NCBI GenBank assembly: GCA_900315735.1
Contig: ONAD01000010.1
Coordinates: forward strand, 30,642 to 94,641
Source of the DNA: an uncultured Lachnospiraceae bacterium
Lineage (GTDB): Bacteria; Bacillota; Clostridia; Lachnospirales; Lachnospiraceae
Direction of reading: 5' to 3'
DNA length: 64,000 nt
Shown: piece by piece, positions 33,360 through 41,721 of the stretch
Position numbering within the stretch: the first letter of the stretch is position 1
Layout of the letters: every line of letters begins with the position of its first letter
Translations under genes and position numbers: made by a program
Notes under the pieces: model-generated
Databases searched by the model: none
What the model saw: the letters and a program-made list of their open reading frames with translations, nothing else
Told to the model about the DNA's origin: nothing

Positions 33360-35075
33360 ATGCGTAAATTTTCGTTTAAAAATATATGTATTCCCATTTT
33401 TGCCATTCTGTTATTACTTGCAATGGTAATTCCTTTTTTCTATTTTTCCGGTGCATCAAAATCCTATACCACGAATTCCTGCATTACCTTAGATGACCAC
33501 TGGGATGTAGATATTAACGATACCCATTACTCAAACGTTACTTTAAGCGACTTCACTTTTCCAATGACGCAGAAGGGCGACATCATCGTATTATCCCGTA
33601 AATTAAACGAAGCCTTTTCCGGACGGAATCCGATTATCAAATTCAATTCCGTTCATGTAAAAGTAGATGCTTATCTCAATGGGCACCCGGTCTACACTTA
33701 TGGTGGCAATGAATTTTTCCATGGAAAATTAGTGGGCTACGGTACCCAGTATATTTCCCTGCCATCCAGTTATAACAGCAAACCTTTCAAACTGATTTTA
33801 TCTGTTACCGAAGATGATGCCTTTAACGGAATTGAACCTCCGGAGCTTGGAAATGGGGAAACACTGCTTCAGGAATCCATTTCTGATAATCGTTTTCTTC
33901 TGGCAACTGCACTGTTTCTGATTGTATTCGGACTGATTGTTGCTGCTGTAACCGCTGTTTTGAGTTTCCGCAATCTGGTATTTTCACGTTTGTTCTGCAT
34001 CTCACTCTTTTCCTTTCTGATTGGATGCTGGACGCTTTGTAATAATAACCTGATTATTTTCTTCGCTTCGGATTTAAGGGTCAAGGCGTATCTGGAATAT
34101 ATTTCCCTTTATGCCATGCCGCTGCCACTTTTGTGCTACTTCTATCCGGAAGCCCATCATAAGGTGCGGCCGAAATATATTACCGTTATCTACCAGTGCC
34201 TGATTGTGGCGCAGACTGCATTTTTCCTGTTTGCCCTCATCACTCAGCTTACCAATGTAATCCATTTACCGGTTCATCTGAAAGTGGCTCAGCTTTTAAT
34301 GTTCTTAGAGCTTATATTCATTCTGGCTCTTACCATTGACGATATCCGCAACCACCGGAAATATGACCGTGCCCTGCAGGTTGGCGTAATTGCAACGCTG
34401 CTGGTGGTTATGGTGGAACTGATCCGCTATAATGTTGAAAAATATATCATCCATTTTCACGATAGCCACTACAGCAGTTCCGTCTGCTACAGTGCCTTAA
34501 TTATTATCGTTGCCCTGCTGTTAGATTATTCTTCTAAAATCAGCCACGGACTTTACAAACAGGCCCAGCAGCAGCTCCTTGAAAATATGGCATTCAGTGA
34601 TGAGCTGACTGGTTTACATAATCGCAGAAAATGTGATGAAATCATAGAAAAATTAACAGCGCAGTGCGACGATTTTATCCTTGTCAGCATGGACTTAAAT
34701 CTGCTGAAATATTATAACGATACCTACGGTCACGAAAAAGGAGATGAACTGCTACGCTGTTTTGCCGGTGTCTTAAAGGAAGCCTTTCCAAATGCTCTCT
34801 CCTGTGCCCGCATGGGTGGAGACGAATTTACCGTTATTCTTCCTGCCATGCATGAAACCAAACGAAATGCGGCATTGCTTCACCTTTATAAGCTGATGGA
34901 TGAACAAAATAAAAAAGACCCTTCCCTTAAACTCAGCACTGCCTTAGGCTATGTCACCCGCAGTGAATTCGGCAGGGAAGTAGACATCCGTATGCTTTAT
35001 CAGGAAGCAGATGAGCGGATGTACCAGAACAAAAAAGAAATGAAAGAAAAACAGCCGGAGCTGTTTCGAAGATAA
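33360..35075 (+). CDS. Membrane diguanylate cyclase (GGDEF)
   Basis: Makes cyclic di-GMP, the switch between motility and attachment. The 571 residues comprise an N-terminal membrane helix, an external beta-sandwich domain (about 35-160, with AYLNGHPVYTYGG), seven further membrane helices (about 175-395), and a GGDEF domain (about 410-565). The active loop is intact (RMGGDEFTV) and the substrate site is MDLNLLKYYNDTYGHEKGD. The inhibitory RxxD site five residues before the loop is absent (PNAL there). It is likely a ligand-sensing cyclase, resembling 7TM-DISM receptors. Confidence 0.9.
   Translation: MRKFSFKNICIPIFAILLLLAMVIPFFYFSGASKSYTTNSCITLDDHWDVDINDTHYSNVTLSDFTFPMTQKGDIIVLSRKLNEAFSGRNPIIKFNSVHVKVDAYLNGHPVYTYGGNEFFHGKLVGYGTQYISLPSSYNSKPFKLILSVTEDDAFNGIEPPELGNGETLLQESISDNRFLLATALFLIVFGLIVAAVTAVLSFRNLVFSRLFCISLFSFLIGCWTLCNNNLIIFFASDLRVKAYLEYISLYAMPLPLLCYFYPEAHHKVRPKYITVIYQCLIVAQTAFFLFALITQLTNVIHLPVHLKVAQLLMFLELIFILALTIDDIRNHRKYDRALQVGVIATLLVVMVELIRYNVEKYIIHFHDSHYSSSVCYSALIIIVALLLDYSSKISHGLYKQAQQQLLENMAFSDELTGLHNRRKCDEIIEKLTAQCDDFILVSMDLNLLKYYNDTYGHEKGDELLRCFAGVLKEAFPNALSCARMGGDEFTVILPAMHETKRNAALLHLYKLMDEQNKKDPSLKLSTALGYVTRSEFGREVDIRMLYQEADERMYQNKKEMKEKQPELFRR
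35050..35065 (-). terminator. Probable terminator of the racemase-like gene
   Basis: AACAGC/GCTGTT with a 4-nt loop, followed on the minus strand by TTTC and a further T-rich run. It lies inside the 3' end of the convergent cyclase gene. Confidence 0.5.
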
Positions 35076-35103
35076 CTCGTCACAATTCCAGCCGTTTTTT
35101 CCT

Positions 35104-35823
35104 CTACTCACCTACATAAATTGGTGGATGAACGGCATATGCCAGAAGATTTGCTGCAGACATCGTATCAAATACCGGTACTTCACACACTTCTTCGATT
35201 CCTCTGGCATAGGTTGCCAGATTACTGCATTCTACGATTACCGCCCGCAAATCCTTTGTCTTTTCCTTTAGCAGCCGGGCTGCATGTAATACGTCCCGGT
35301 TCATTTTTTCCATATCAAGATTTTTTCCGCCCTCAATAACAATTTCATGGAAATGAGGTTCGTCCTGTAATCCCTGAATCGATAGTGGAATCTCTTTGTT
35401 CCAGCCCGATGCCAGAAGATGCTTTTCACTTAAAAGCCCCGAATGCCCGGTCAGTATTCCGATACTGCCGCTTCTTCCGATAAGCTGCCATACCATTGGA
35501 ATCTGGGAGAGAGAGGAACCGATAAAGGGAATTCCGATTTCTGCTCCAATACAGTCCTGATAAAGACTCATCATACCGCAGTCTCCTATGATACCTTTGA
35601 TTCCTGCCTCTTTTAAATGCCGGCATCCCTCTAAGATATTTTCCTTGATAGCATCGTTATAATCTAATAATTCTGCAAAGCCGCCTTTGATTACTTCATA
35701 GCGGATCGGATAAGAAAAGGATGCCGCATGTCCGGCATCCCCCGGGATTCTTGGAGTACTGGTGGAAAATACCAGCACTCCGATATATTGTCCGTAAAAC
35801 GGATGACCTGTTTCTATTTTCAT
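35104..35823 (-). CDS. Asp/Glu racemase-family protein
   Basis: A 239-residue protein of the Asp/Glu racemase superfamily, which includes hydantoin racemases, maleate isomerase and arylmalonate decarboxylase. Two cysteines stand at the usual places: Cys82 in IIGDCGMMS and Cys199 in VIVECSNLATYA, which fits two-base racemisation. IGILTGHSGLLSEKHL is also typical. It starts 1 nt after the stop of the NhaC antiporter. With the aminotransferase and D-hydroxyacid dehydrogenase nearby it may handle a D-amino acid or dicarboxylic acid; the substrate is unknown. Confidence 0.8.
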   Translation of the reverse strand: MKIETGHPFYGQYIGVLVFSTSTPRIPGDAGHAASFSYPIRYEVIKGGFAELLDYNDAIKENILEGCRHLKEAGIKGIIGDCGMMSLYQDCIGAEIGIPFIGSSLSQIPMVWQLIGRSGSIGILTGHSGLLSEKHLLASGWNKEIPLSIQGLQDEPHFHEIVIEGGKNLDMEKMNRDVLHAARLLKEKTKDLRAVIVECSNLATYARGIEEVCEVPVFDTMSAANLLAYAVHPPIYVGE

Positions 35824-35824
35824 A

Positions 35825-37240
35825 TTATGCTGCCGCCTTTTCTGCTACACTGCCTGCCGGTTCTTTGTCTATGAAGGTTCTGCCCCAGCCGGTAATCATT
35901 GCGATTAACATCATGATTCCAAGACCAATGCCATGGAAGGAGAATAATACGATCAGGTTCATGTTGAAGTTTACTGCTACTCCTGAGCTTGCGGCAAAAG
36001 TATATGCTAACATTGGAGCAAATCCATATGGAATCAGACACATTGCCACACAGGATACTGCATCCAAGATATTCGCACTACGATCTGGTGTAATGCCATG
36101 TTTTTCTGTCAGAAGGCGTTTTGCTACCGGACCTTCCATTAAGATAACAACGGAGTTACATACGGTAAGGATACATAACAGTACATCTACTGCTGCAACT
36201 ACAAGCTCTGCTTTTCTTGGAGTATCTGCAACCTTTGTTACTTTTTCCAATAATACTTCAAATAAACCGCCGACTTCCAGAAGATGAACCAGTGACATCA
36301 AAAGCATTGCAAATACTACGGTATCCATCATTCCATTGATACCATCTACCAAAGTTCCACCTACGCTGAAGCTGTTCATATCAATGATTAAGATATCGGA
36401 TACCGGAAGTAAACCGGATACAACACCAACTACCAGTCCTACTGCTACGGAAGCAGAAAGTGCTACTAACATATGTGTTCCTTTAATCATCATAAATATC
36501 AGTAATGCAGGAACCACTAACATAATCAGTCCTTTCGGGCTTGCTGCCACATCAGATGCAACAGTTGTTCCATCAAAAGTTGCAAAGCCTGCGATTACAA
36601 AAAGTACCAATGCGATAGCTGCACCGGCTAATGCATATTTCAAACGGGAGCGGACAACAGTTGGAACCGGTACATCCTGCGAATAAGCAGATGCAATAGT
36701 GGTATCAGATACCGGTGCAATGTTGTCTCCAAAGTATGCTGCACTGACGATTGCTCCTAAAATAAGTGGTGGGTATGCACCAAGGGAAACACCTACCGGA
36801 TAAAGAATCGGTGCCAGTGACATAACAGTTCCAAGTGCAGTTCCTGTTGCAGTAGATAACACACTGCCACAAATAAAAATGATTGCCGGGAACAATGCTC
36901 CGGTTACTCCGATGGAAGTACAAAGCCAAGTCAGACCTTCAATCAGCCCGGTGGTTTTCATAATCTGTGCAACCATGCCTGCAAAAAATAAAATAATTAC
37001 AATCATAATAACGGTCTTGTTAGCGATTCCGTCAATCAATGCTTCCGCACATTCTGCCGGTTTCTTTGCAAGCAGCAGTGCTAAAAACATACCGGCAAGG
37101 GTTGGTACCCAGAATGCCATCGGCAATGCCTTTCCACTCAAAGAGAGAAATAAGATTCCTCCTAACATCACTAAAAACGGTAACACTAATCCAAACATGC
37201 CGCCCCGGAATTCGAGGCGTTTTTCTTTTGTCTCTGTCAT
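35825..37240 (-). CDS. NhaC-family antiporter, second copy
   Basis: A 471-residue membrane protein with about 11 helices of the NhaC/ion-transporter superfamily: ATGTALGTVMSLAPILYPVG, SAAYFGDNIAPVSDTTIASA (the Asp-containing core) and VLLCILTVCNSVVILMEGPV. The ATG at 37238-37240 has AAGGAGG; a frame 30 codons longer has none. Relatives in amino-acid loci may exchange organic acids for Na+ or H+. Here it is coupled to the racemase-like gene, so transport of its substrate is plausible. Confidence 0.85.
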   Translation of the reverse strand: MTETKEKRLEFRGGMFGLVLPFLVMLGGILFLSLSGKALPMAFWVPTLAGMFLALLLAKKPAECAEALIDGIANKTVIMIVIILFFAGMVAQIMKTTGLIEGLTWLCTSIGVTGALFPAIIFICGSVLSTATGTALGTVMSLAPILYPVGVSLGAYPPLILGAIVSAAYFGDNIAPVSDTTIASAYSQDVPVPTVVRSRLKYALAGAAIALVLFVIAGFATFDGTTVASDVAASPKGLIMLVVPALLIFMMIKGTHMLVALSASVAVGLVVGVVSGLLPVSDILIIDMNSFSVGGTLVDGINGMMDTVVFAMLLMSLVHLLEVGGLFEVLLEKVTKVADTPRKAELVVAAVDVLLCILTVCNSVVILMEGPVAKRLLTEKHGITPDRSANILDAVSCVAMCLIPYGFAPMLAYTFAASSGVAVNFNMNLIVLFSFHGIGLGIMMLIAMITGWGRTFIDKEPAGSVAEKAAA

Positions 37241-37270
37241 AATAAACATCCTCCTTATCATTACTCTTTC

Positions 37271-37305
37271 AACTACAATTCGAGAAATGTACCTTGCAAG
37301 TTTCC
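37271..37305. repeat. Copy of the short dispersed repeat
   Basis: AACTACAATTCGAGAAATG, then CCTTGCAAGTTTCC: a variant of the repeat at 29643-29703 and 51435-51463, again intergenic. Confidence 0.45.
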
Positions 37306-37310
37306 ACATA

Positions 37311-37352
37311 AAAAGGAGCCCAAAAGCCATTTTTACCTGGCTTTGGACTCCT
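37311..37352 (-). terminator. Terminator of the aminotransferase gene
   Basis: Arms AAGGAGTCCAAAGCCA and TGGCTTTTGGGCTCCTT (one mismatch, one bulge) with an 8-nt loop, then TTTA on the minus strand. Confidence 0.8.
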
Positions 37353-37448
37353 TCGTCGTTTCTGATGATAATGTATCATGCTTTCTTCTTTATTTCTGTA
37401 AATCAACTTACAAAACAACTATGTTTTTTTGTAAAACACATTACACTT

Positions 37449-38642
37449 TTATTTTGCATACAGCTCGTTTAACACTTCTCCAATAGAAGTAATGCCGTAT
37501 TCTATCTGCTCCATGGATGGAACGGTAAAGTTTAACCGGAAAGAATGGGATTTGCTGTTATTCGTGATAAATACATCTCCTGAAATAATTGCAACCTTCT
37601 TCTCGCTGACTAACTTCTGTACCAGTTCATCAATGTCAATCTTACCTGAAGTATCAGTGCACCATACGAACATGCCGCCATCCGGTTCAATACATTTTAT
37701 CTCTTTTGGAAGTTTTTCCCGGATTAATTTGCACATATATTCACTCTTTTTCGCATAAAAAGCGGATACCTCGGCAATGTGTTTCTTAATATTATAATTC
37801 TTATAATACTCATAAACTATCATCTGTGCAAGAATATTTGTATGGACATCGGTAAACTGTTTCAACAGTGTTCCACGATCAATGATCTTCTTATTGGCAA
37901 TCATAAATCCTACACGAAGTCCCGGTGCCACAACCTTGGAAAAGCTGCCGGAATAACATACAATTCCTGCATCATCAAAGGATTTAAATGCCGGCACATG
38001 CTCGCCACGGAAACGCAGTTCACCGTAAGGATTATCTTCTATAATGATAATGTCATGCTTTTTGCAGACCTCATAAATTGCTTTTCTCCGCTCCAACGGC
38101 ATCGTAAGTCCTGTGGGATTGGAAAAGTTTGGAATGAGATAAACTGCCTTAATGGGATTTGTTGCAATGGCTTCCTCCAACTGTTCCGGCAGCATGCCGC
38201 TGTCATCGCCTTTTACGCCAACCAGCTTTACATTATTGGCTTTTATGGCACTTAGAGAACCGATAAAAATAGTTTCATCACAGGCAATGGCATCTCCTTC
38301 ATCACAAAAGATTTTCACAGCCATATCATTTGCCTGCTGCGCACCGGATGTAATCAGCACCGCATCTTCCTCTGTTCCAATGTTAAAATTCGTCTTAACA
38401 TATTCTGCAATCTGTTCCCGCAATGGAGTATATCCTTCGCTGATGGAATACTGCAGTGCTGCAATCGGATTTTCTGTTAAAATCTTCTGGGTAATCTCTG
38501 CAATTTCTTTTTCCGGAAATGCTTCTTTGGCAGGATTTCCTCCGGACAATGCTACAATTCCATCTCCTACCATAAGCTTAAATAATTCACGGATAGCCGA
38601 TGGTTTTAAAGTCTGTACTTTCTCTGAAAATTTATATTCCAT
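37449..38642 (-). CDS. PLP-dependent aminotransferase (class I/II)
   Basis: A 397-residue fold-type I aminotransferase of the 2-aminoadipate/kynurenine group. PLP site: SGSFSKVVAPGLRVGF with the Schiff-base Lys. Others: SGGNPAKEAFP, ITSGAQQANDM, PNFSNPTGLTMP and IIIEDNPYGELRF. The ATG at 38640-38642 follows GAGGAGG; a longer frame by 27 codons has none. It lies 61 nt after the D-2-hydroxyacid dehydrogenase gene. Together they can turn an amino acid into a 2-oxo acid and then a 2-hydroxy acid. Confidence 0.9.
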   Translation of the reverse strand: MEYKFSEKVQTLKPSAIRELFKLMVGDGIVALSGGNPAKEAFPEKEIAEITQKILTENPIAALQYSISEGYTPLREQIAEYVKTNFNIGTEEDAVLITSGAQQANDMAVKIFCDEGDAIACDETIFIGSLSAIKANNVKLVGVKGDDSGMLPEQLEEAIATNPIKAVYLIPNFSNPTGLTMPLERRKAIYEVCKKHDIIIIEDNPYGELRFRGEHVPAFKSFDDAGIVCYSGSFSKVVAPGLRVGFMIANKKIIDRGTLLKQFTDVHTNILAQMIVYEYYKNYNIKKHIAEVSAFYAKKSEYMCKLIREKLPKEIKCIEPDGGMFVWCTDTSGKIDIDELVQKLVSEKKVAIISGDVFITNNSKSHSFRLNFTVPSMEQIEYGITSIGEVLNELYAK

Positions 38643-38703
38643 AATAGTTCCTCCTCTATGAAGCTGCCCTTTTGACTGGGCATTTATCATCATTCTTCTA
38701 TCA

Positions 38704-39657
38704 TTATTTATAACGAATGACATTTCGAAGTGGTTTTCCCGCTTTGTAAGCTGCCATATTTTCTTCGTATAACTGTTTTAACCGTTTCACCCAGCTATCT
38801 CCTGCCCCCGCCTTGTGGGTCGTCAGGAAAACATTTGGTAAATCCCATAACTTTGACTCCTTGGGCAATGGCTCCACCTCAAAAACATCCAGTGCAGCGG
38901 CTGCAATCTCGCCTTCTTTCAATGCCCGGATTAAATCCTCTTCCACTACAATCGGTCCTCTTGCTGCATTTAAGAACATGGCATCCTTTTTCATTTTCCG
39001 GAATGCATCATAATTTATCATATGCCTGGTGGCATCATTCAAAGGCACTACAACGACGATGTAATCACATTCCGTAAGCAGCGTATCAAGCCCTTCCTTT
39101 GTATCAAAGAAATGATCCCAGTAAGGACAATCCTTATTATATAAACCATAGGTATATACTTCCATTTCAAAGGCTTTGGCACGTTTTCCGATTTCTACTG
39201 CAATTGCGCCATCTCCGATTAATCCTAATTTCTTTGTATACAAATCCTTTCCAACCACAGACATCCATGGATCCTGGTTAAAGGTAATCCACTCATGCCG
39301 TTTCTTAGCTTCCACGTATTCCTGCATTCTTCTGGAATACATCATCATCTTGCAGAACACATCCTCTGCAATAGAAACACTCATGTTTCCGGTTCCGTTG
39401 GCAAAGAGAATGCCACGCTTTTTCATTTCCTCCAAATCAGCTCCATCTACGCCTGCTGCCGGGGTCTGAATCCATTTCACCGATTGACACATATCTAAGA
39501 AATCCTTCTTTAACATATATGGATGAATATTAATCACTTCTGCTTCCTCCATTACCTGCGGATGTGCAAGCATTTCCTCATTGGAATAAAAATATGTTTC
39601 ATCCGCCGCATCTTCCGGCCATAATCCTTTATATAACTCATGTGATACAATTTTCAT
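38704..39657 (-). CDS. D-2-hydroxyacid dehydrogenase
   Basis: NAD-dependent dehydrogenase of the D-isomer-specific family, 317 residues. NAD site GLIGDGAIAVEIGKRAKAF, where the usual GxGxxG is changed to GDGAIA; catalytic Arg in LNAARGPIVVEED, Glu in LDVFEVEPLPKES and His in FLTTHKAGAGD. The ATG at 39655-39657 follows AAAGGAG; a longer frame by 37 codons lies in the promoter region. Likely reduces a 2-oxo acid made by the aminotransferase. Confidence 0.9.
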   Translation of the reverse strand: MKIVSHELYKGLWPEDAADETYFYSNEEMLAHPQVMEEAEVINIHPYMLKKDFLDMCQSVKWIQTPAAGVDGADLEEMKKRGILFANGTGNMSVSIAEDVFCKMMMYSRRMQEYVEAKKRHEWITFNQDPWMSVVGKDLYTKKLGLIGDGAIAVEIGKRAKAFEMEVYTYGLYNKDCPYWDHFFDTKEGLDTLLTECDYIVVVVPLNDATRHMINYDAFRKMKKDAMFLNAARGPIVVEEDLIRALKEGEIAAAALDVFEVEPLPKESKLWDLPNVFLTTHKAGAGDSWVKRLKQLYEENMAAYKAGKPLRNVIRYK

Positions 39658-39718
39658 GTTCCCATCTCCTTTCTGCCTCCCAATGTAACATGACCTGTCA
39701 GAAATTTCTGTAAACTGA

Positions 39719-39747
39719 TTTATAAAAATTCTAAGAAATTTTGTAAA
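39719..39747 (-). promoter_or_regulatory. Sigma-A promoter of the dehydrogenase-aminotransferase genes
   Basis: On the minus strand TTTACA (39742-39747), 17-nt spacer, TATAAA (39719-39724). The -35 box lies within the palindrome at 39743-39756. Confidence 0.75.
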
Positions 39748-39756
39748 GTGCTTTAC
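39743..39756. promoter_or_regulatory. Palindromic operator, probable Crp/Fnr-type site
   Basis: Perfect palindrome GTAAAG-TG-CTTTAC in the divergent gap. Its centre lies about 41.5 nt upstream of the expected start of the regulator gene (-10 TATAAT at 39780-39785, no good -35), the place of class II Crp/Fnr activation. It also overlaps the -35 box of the divergent promoter. Binding by the adjacent regulator is inferred. Confidence 0.6.
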
Positions 39757-39779
39757 TTTCTTTTCCATACTTTGTCGTA

Positions 39780-39785
39780 TATAAT
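39780..39785 (+). promoter_or_regulatory. -10 box of the Crp/Fnr regulator gene
   Basis: TATAAT at 39780-39785 with no recognisable -35 box, 33 nt before the ATG. A weak -35 with an operator centred near -41.5 is the pattern of an activator-dependent promoter. Confidence 0.55.
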
Positions 39786-39817
39786 GTAGACATTCTGATA
39801 CGAAAGAGGGATTTCAC

Positions 39818-40516
39818 ATGGGTGCTTTATCAAATGATGATATCTATCATGAAGATTTTTCCAGGCAGGTTACCAATCCCTGGGTAAAGCTTTCTCCGGA
39901 TGAATGGGGAAGCCTTACGGAAGGACTGTATCCTACCCGGTTCGATAAAAATACGGTTATCTATCACCAGGGCGATATGCTGCGCTTTGCTTTTATCGTA
40001 AAAAGCGGCAGAGTCCGCCTCAGCTATTACAGCGAGGCCGGCGAAGAAAAGGGGATTCTGATTGCAGAAGAAAACTGCATGTTTGGAGAAGCAGCTGCTC
40101 TGCCGGGTTACCCGACCTATTATACGGCAACTGCAATCGTAGACTGTGAATTATATCTGGTTCCGATTCCAAAACTTATTTCTACGATTCCGACGGATTC
40201 AGATTTTGCGCTGAAATTAATTATGCTGATGGCTCGGAAAATGCGGATTTATTCTGCGCAGGAAATCGAGCTTTCCTTTACGGAAGCCTATACCAGAACC
40301 TGCCATGCCCTGCTTTATATTGCAGATGTCTATGGCAAACCTACCGACGAGGGAATTCTCATCCGTAACCGCTTTACCCATCAGGAGCTTGCCAATATGA
40401 TTCATACCAGCCGGGTCAGTGTTGCCAATGTTTTCAGTGAACTGACGAAGTGCGGCATTATTGCCAAGCGGGATGGGCATTATATTATATTAAAACCGGA
40501 TGAACTTTACGTTTAA
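39818..40516 (+). CDS. Crp/Fnr family transcription regulator
   Basis: A 232-residue regulator with an N-terminal cyclic-nucleotide-binding-type beta-barrel (about 30-145: IYHQGDMLRFAFIVKSGRVR, MFGEAAALPGYP) and a C-terminal winged HTH (FTHQELANMIHTSRVSVANV with the recognition helix). No cysteine cluster of Fnr type is seen, so a small ligand is more likely than an Fe-S sensor. Divergent from the dehydrogenase-aminotransferase genes and upstream of the AEC transporter; likely the local regulator, acting at 39743-39756. Confidence 0.88.
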   Translation: MGALSNDDIYHEDFSRQVTNPWVKLSPDEWGSLTEGLYPTRFDKNTVIYHQGDMLRFAFIVKSGRVRLSYYSEAGEEKGILIAEENCMFGEAAALPGYPTYYTATAIVDCELYLVPIPKLISTIPTDSDFALKLIMLMARKMRIYSAQEIELSFTEAYTRTCHALLYIADVYGKPTDEGILIRNRFTHQELANMIHTSRVSVANVFSELTKCGIIAKRDGHYIILKPDELYV

Positions 40517-40542
40517 TTTTACATGCAAAAGAGGGATGAACA

Positions 40543-41499
40543 ATGACTGGAATTATTATCTACAAGATTGAAACCTTTGTAATTATGATGCTGCTTGGTG
40601 TCCTTGCAGCCAGACTTCACATTTTAAAGAAAGATGGATTAAGTACCTTATCGGGGCTTCTGGTAAAAATTACTTTTCCCTGTCTGGGATTTGCCTTAAT
40701 CTATGATGCGGATACTTCTCTTCTTGATTTTGCTGCTAACTGGAAATTTGTAGTCTTTGAACTGCTGTTGTCTGCATTTCTCCTAGTACTTGGTTTCCTC
40801 TCCATGAAGCTGATGCGCCTGCCGAATTCCACCCGGCAGATTCATATCATCCAGACCATGTTCGGAAATCAGGGTTTTATGAATATCCCGATTCTGCTTT
40901 CGATTTTCACCCATGGAGAAGCCAGTGTATACATTGCTATTTTCACACTGGTCGACCAGATTCTTCTCTGGTCATTAGGTGTGGTCATTATGTCTTCTTC
41001 TGACCCTGCCAACAAAAAAGTTTTATCCTTTAACACCTTAAAGAAAATTTTAAATCCAATGAACTTAAGCATGATTGCAGCTGTTCTTTTTACAACCTTC
41101 CATATTCATATTCCGGAAGTTCTTTCTTCTACAATAACTTCCGTTGGAAATGTAAGCTTCAGTCTCGCCCTGATTTTCCTTGGTGCAACCCTTTCTTATA
41201 TTTCCTTAAAGAATCTCGACTATATTTATGATTATTTCTTCTTGGTAATTGTCAAAATGATTCTGATTCCGGTTGGTGTTGCAGCTGTAGTATCACATTT
41301 CCTTACTCCGACCGAGACAACAATTCTTACCTTAATGGCATGTATGCCAGCCATGTCCGCCATTCCGATGATGGCAGAAAACTACCATTCCGATGCGGAA
41401 TTTGCTTCAAAGACCTGCTTTGTCATGACACTTTGCTCCGTCTTTACAATTCCGCTGGTCTTCTTCCTCTTAGAGCTTCTCGGCATCCATATCGGCTGA
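40543..41499 (+). CDS. AEC-family transporter
   Basis: Auxin-efflux-carrier family membrane protein, 318 residues, about 10 helices. Typical segments: FGNQGFMNIPILLSIF in the first half and MACMPAMSAIPMMAENYHSD in the second. Bacterial members carry malate, malonate and related organic acids. It lies 26 nt after the regulator gene and is likely co-transcribed. It may export or import the acid handled by the divergent enzymes. Confidence 0.85.
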   Translation: MTGIIIYKIETFVIMMLLGVLAARLHILKKDGLSTLSGLLVKITFPCLGFALIYDADTSLLDFAANWKFVVFELLLSAFLLVLGFLSMKLMRLPNSTRQIHIIQTMFGNQGFMNIPILLSIFTHGEASVYIAIFTLVDQILLWSLGVVIMSSSDPANKKVLSFNTLKKILNPMNLSMIAAVLFTTFHIHIPEVLSSTITSVGNVSFSLALIFLGATLSYISLKNLDYIYDYFFLVIVKMILIPVGVAAVVSHFLTPTETTILTLMACMPAMSAIPMMAENYHSDAEFASKTCFVMTLCSVFTIPLVFFLLELLGIHIG

Positions 41500-41503
41500 T
41501 GAT

Positions 41504-41531
41504 TTGTCTTCTTTCTGAAATATGCTATAAT
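41504..41531 (+). promoter_or_regulatory. Promoter of the structured leader and zinc-ribbon gene
   Basis: TTGTCT (41504-41509), 16-nt spacer, TATAAT (41526-41531) with TG one base upstream. The transcript would start near 41538, at the base of a long hairpin. Confidence 0.65.
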
Positions 41532-41540
41532 GAGCAGTGC

Positions 41541-41646
41541 CATCCCATAAAATAATAACCGGTTTTGCTTGCAAAACACCGGTTATTATTTTATGGGATG
41601 ATAGTGCGAAGCACGTACATCTTGAAAATCTTTGATTTTCAAGATG
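41541..41646 (+). ncRNA. Structured leader or small RNA with two long hairpins
   Basis: 41541-41600 is a hairpin with a perfect 22-bp outer stem (arms begin CATCCCATAAAATAATAACC) and a further inner TTTTG/CAAAA pair. 41618-41646 is a 13-bp hairpin (CATCTTGAAAATC/GATTTTCAAGATG) with a 3-nt loop, flanked by AGTGC/GCACT. No T-run follows. It lies right after a good promoter and 75 nt before the zinc-ribbon gene. It could be a regulatory leader, a small RNA or a palindromic mobile relic. Confidence 0.5.
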
Positions 41647-41721
41647 CACTGCGTATTAACTTAATAGTGACTTATCAAATGCTTATTTTAACTTTAAGAA
41701 ACCCTTCAGAAAGGAGTCTCC

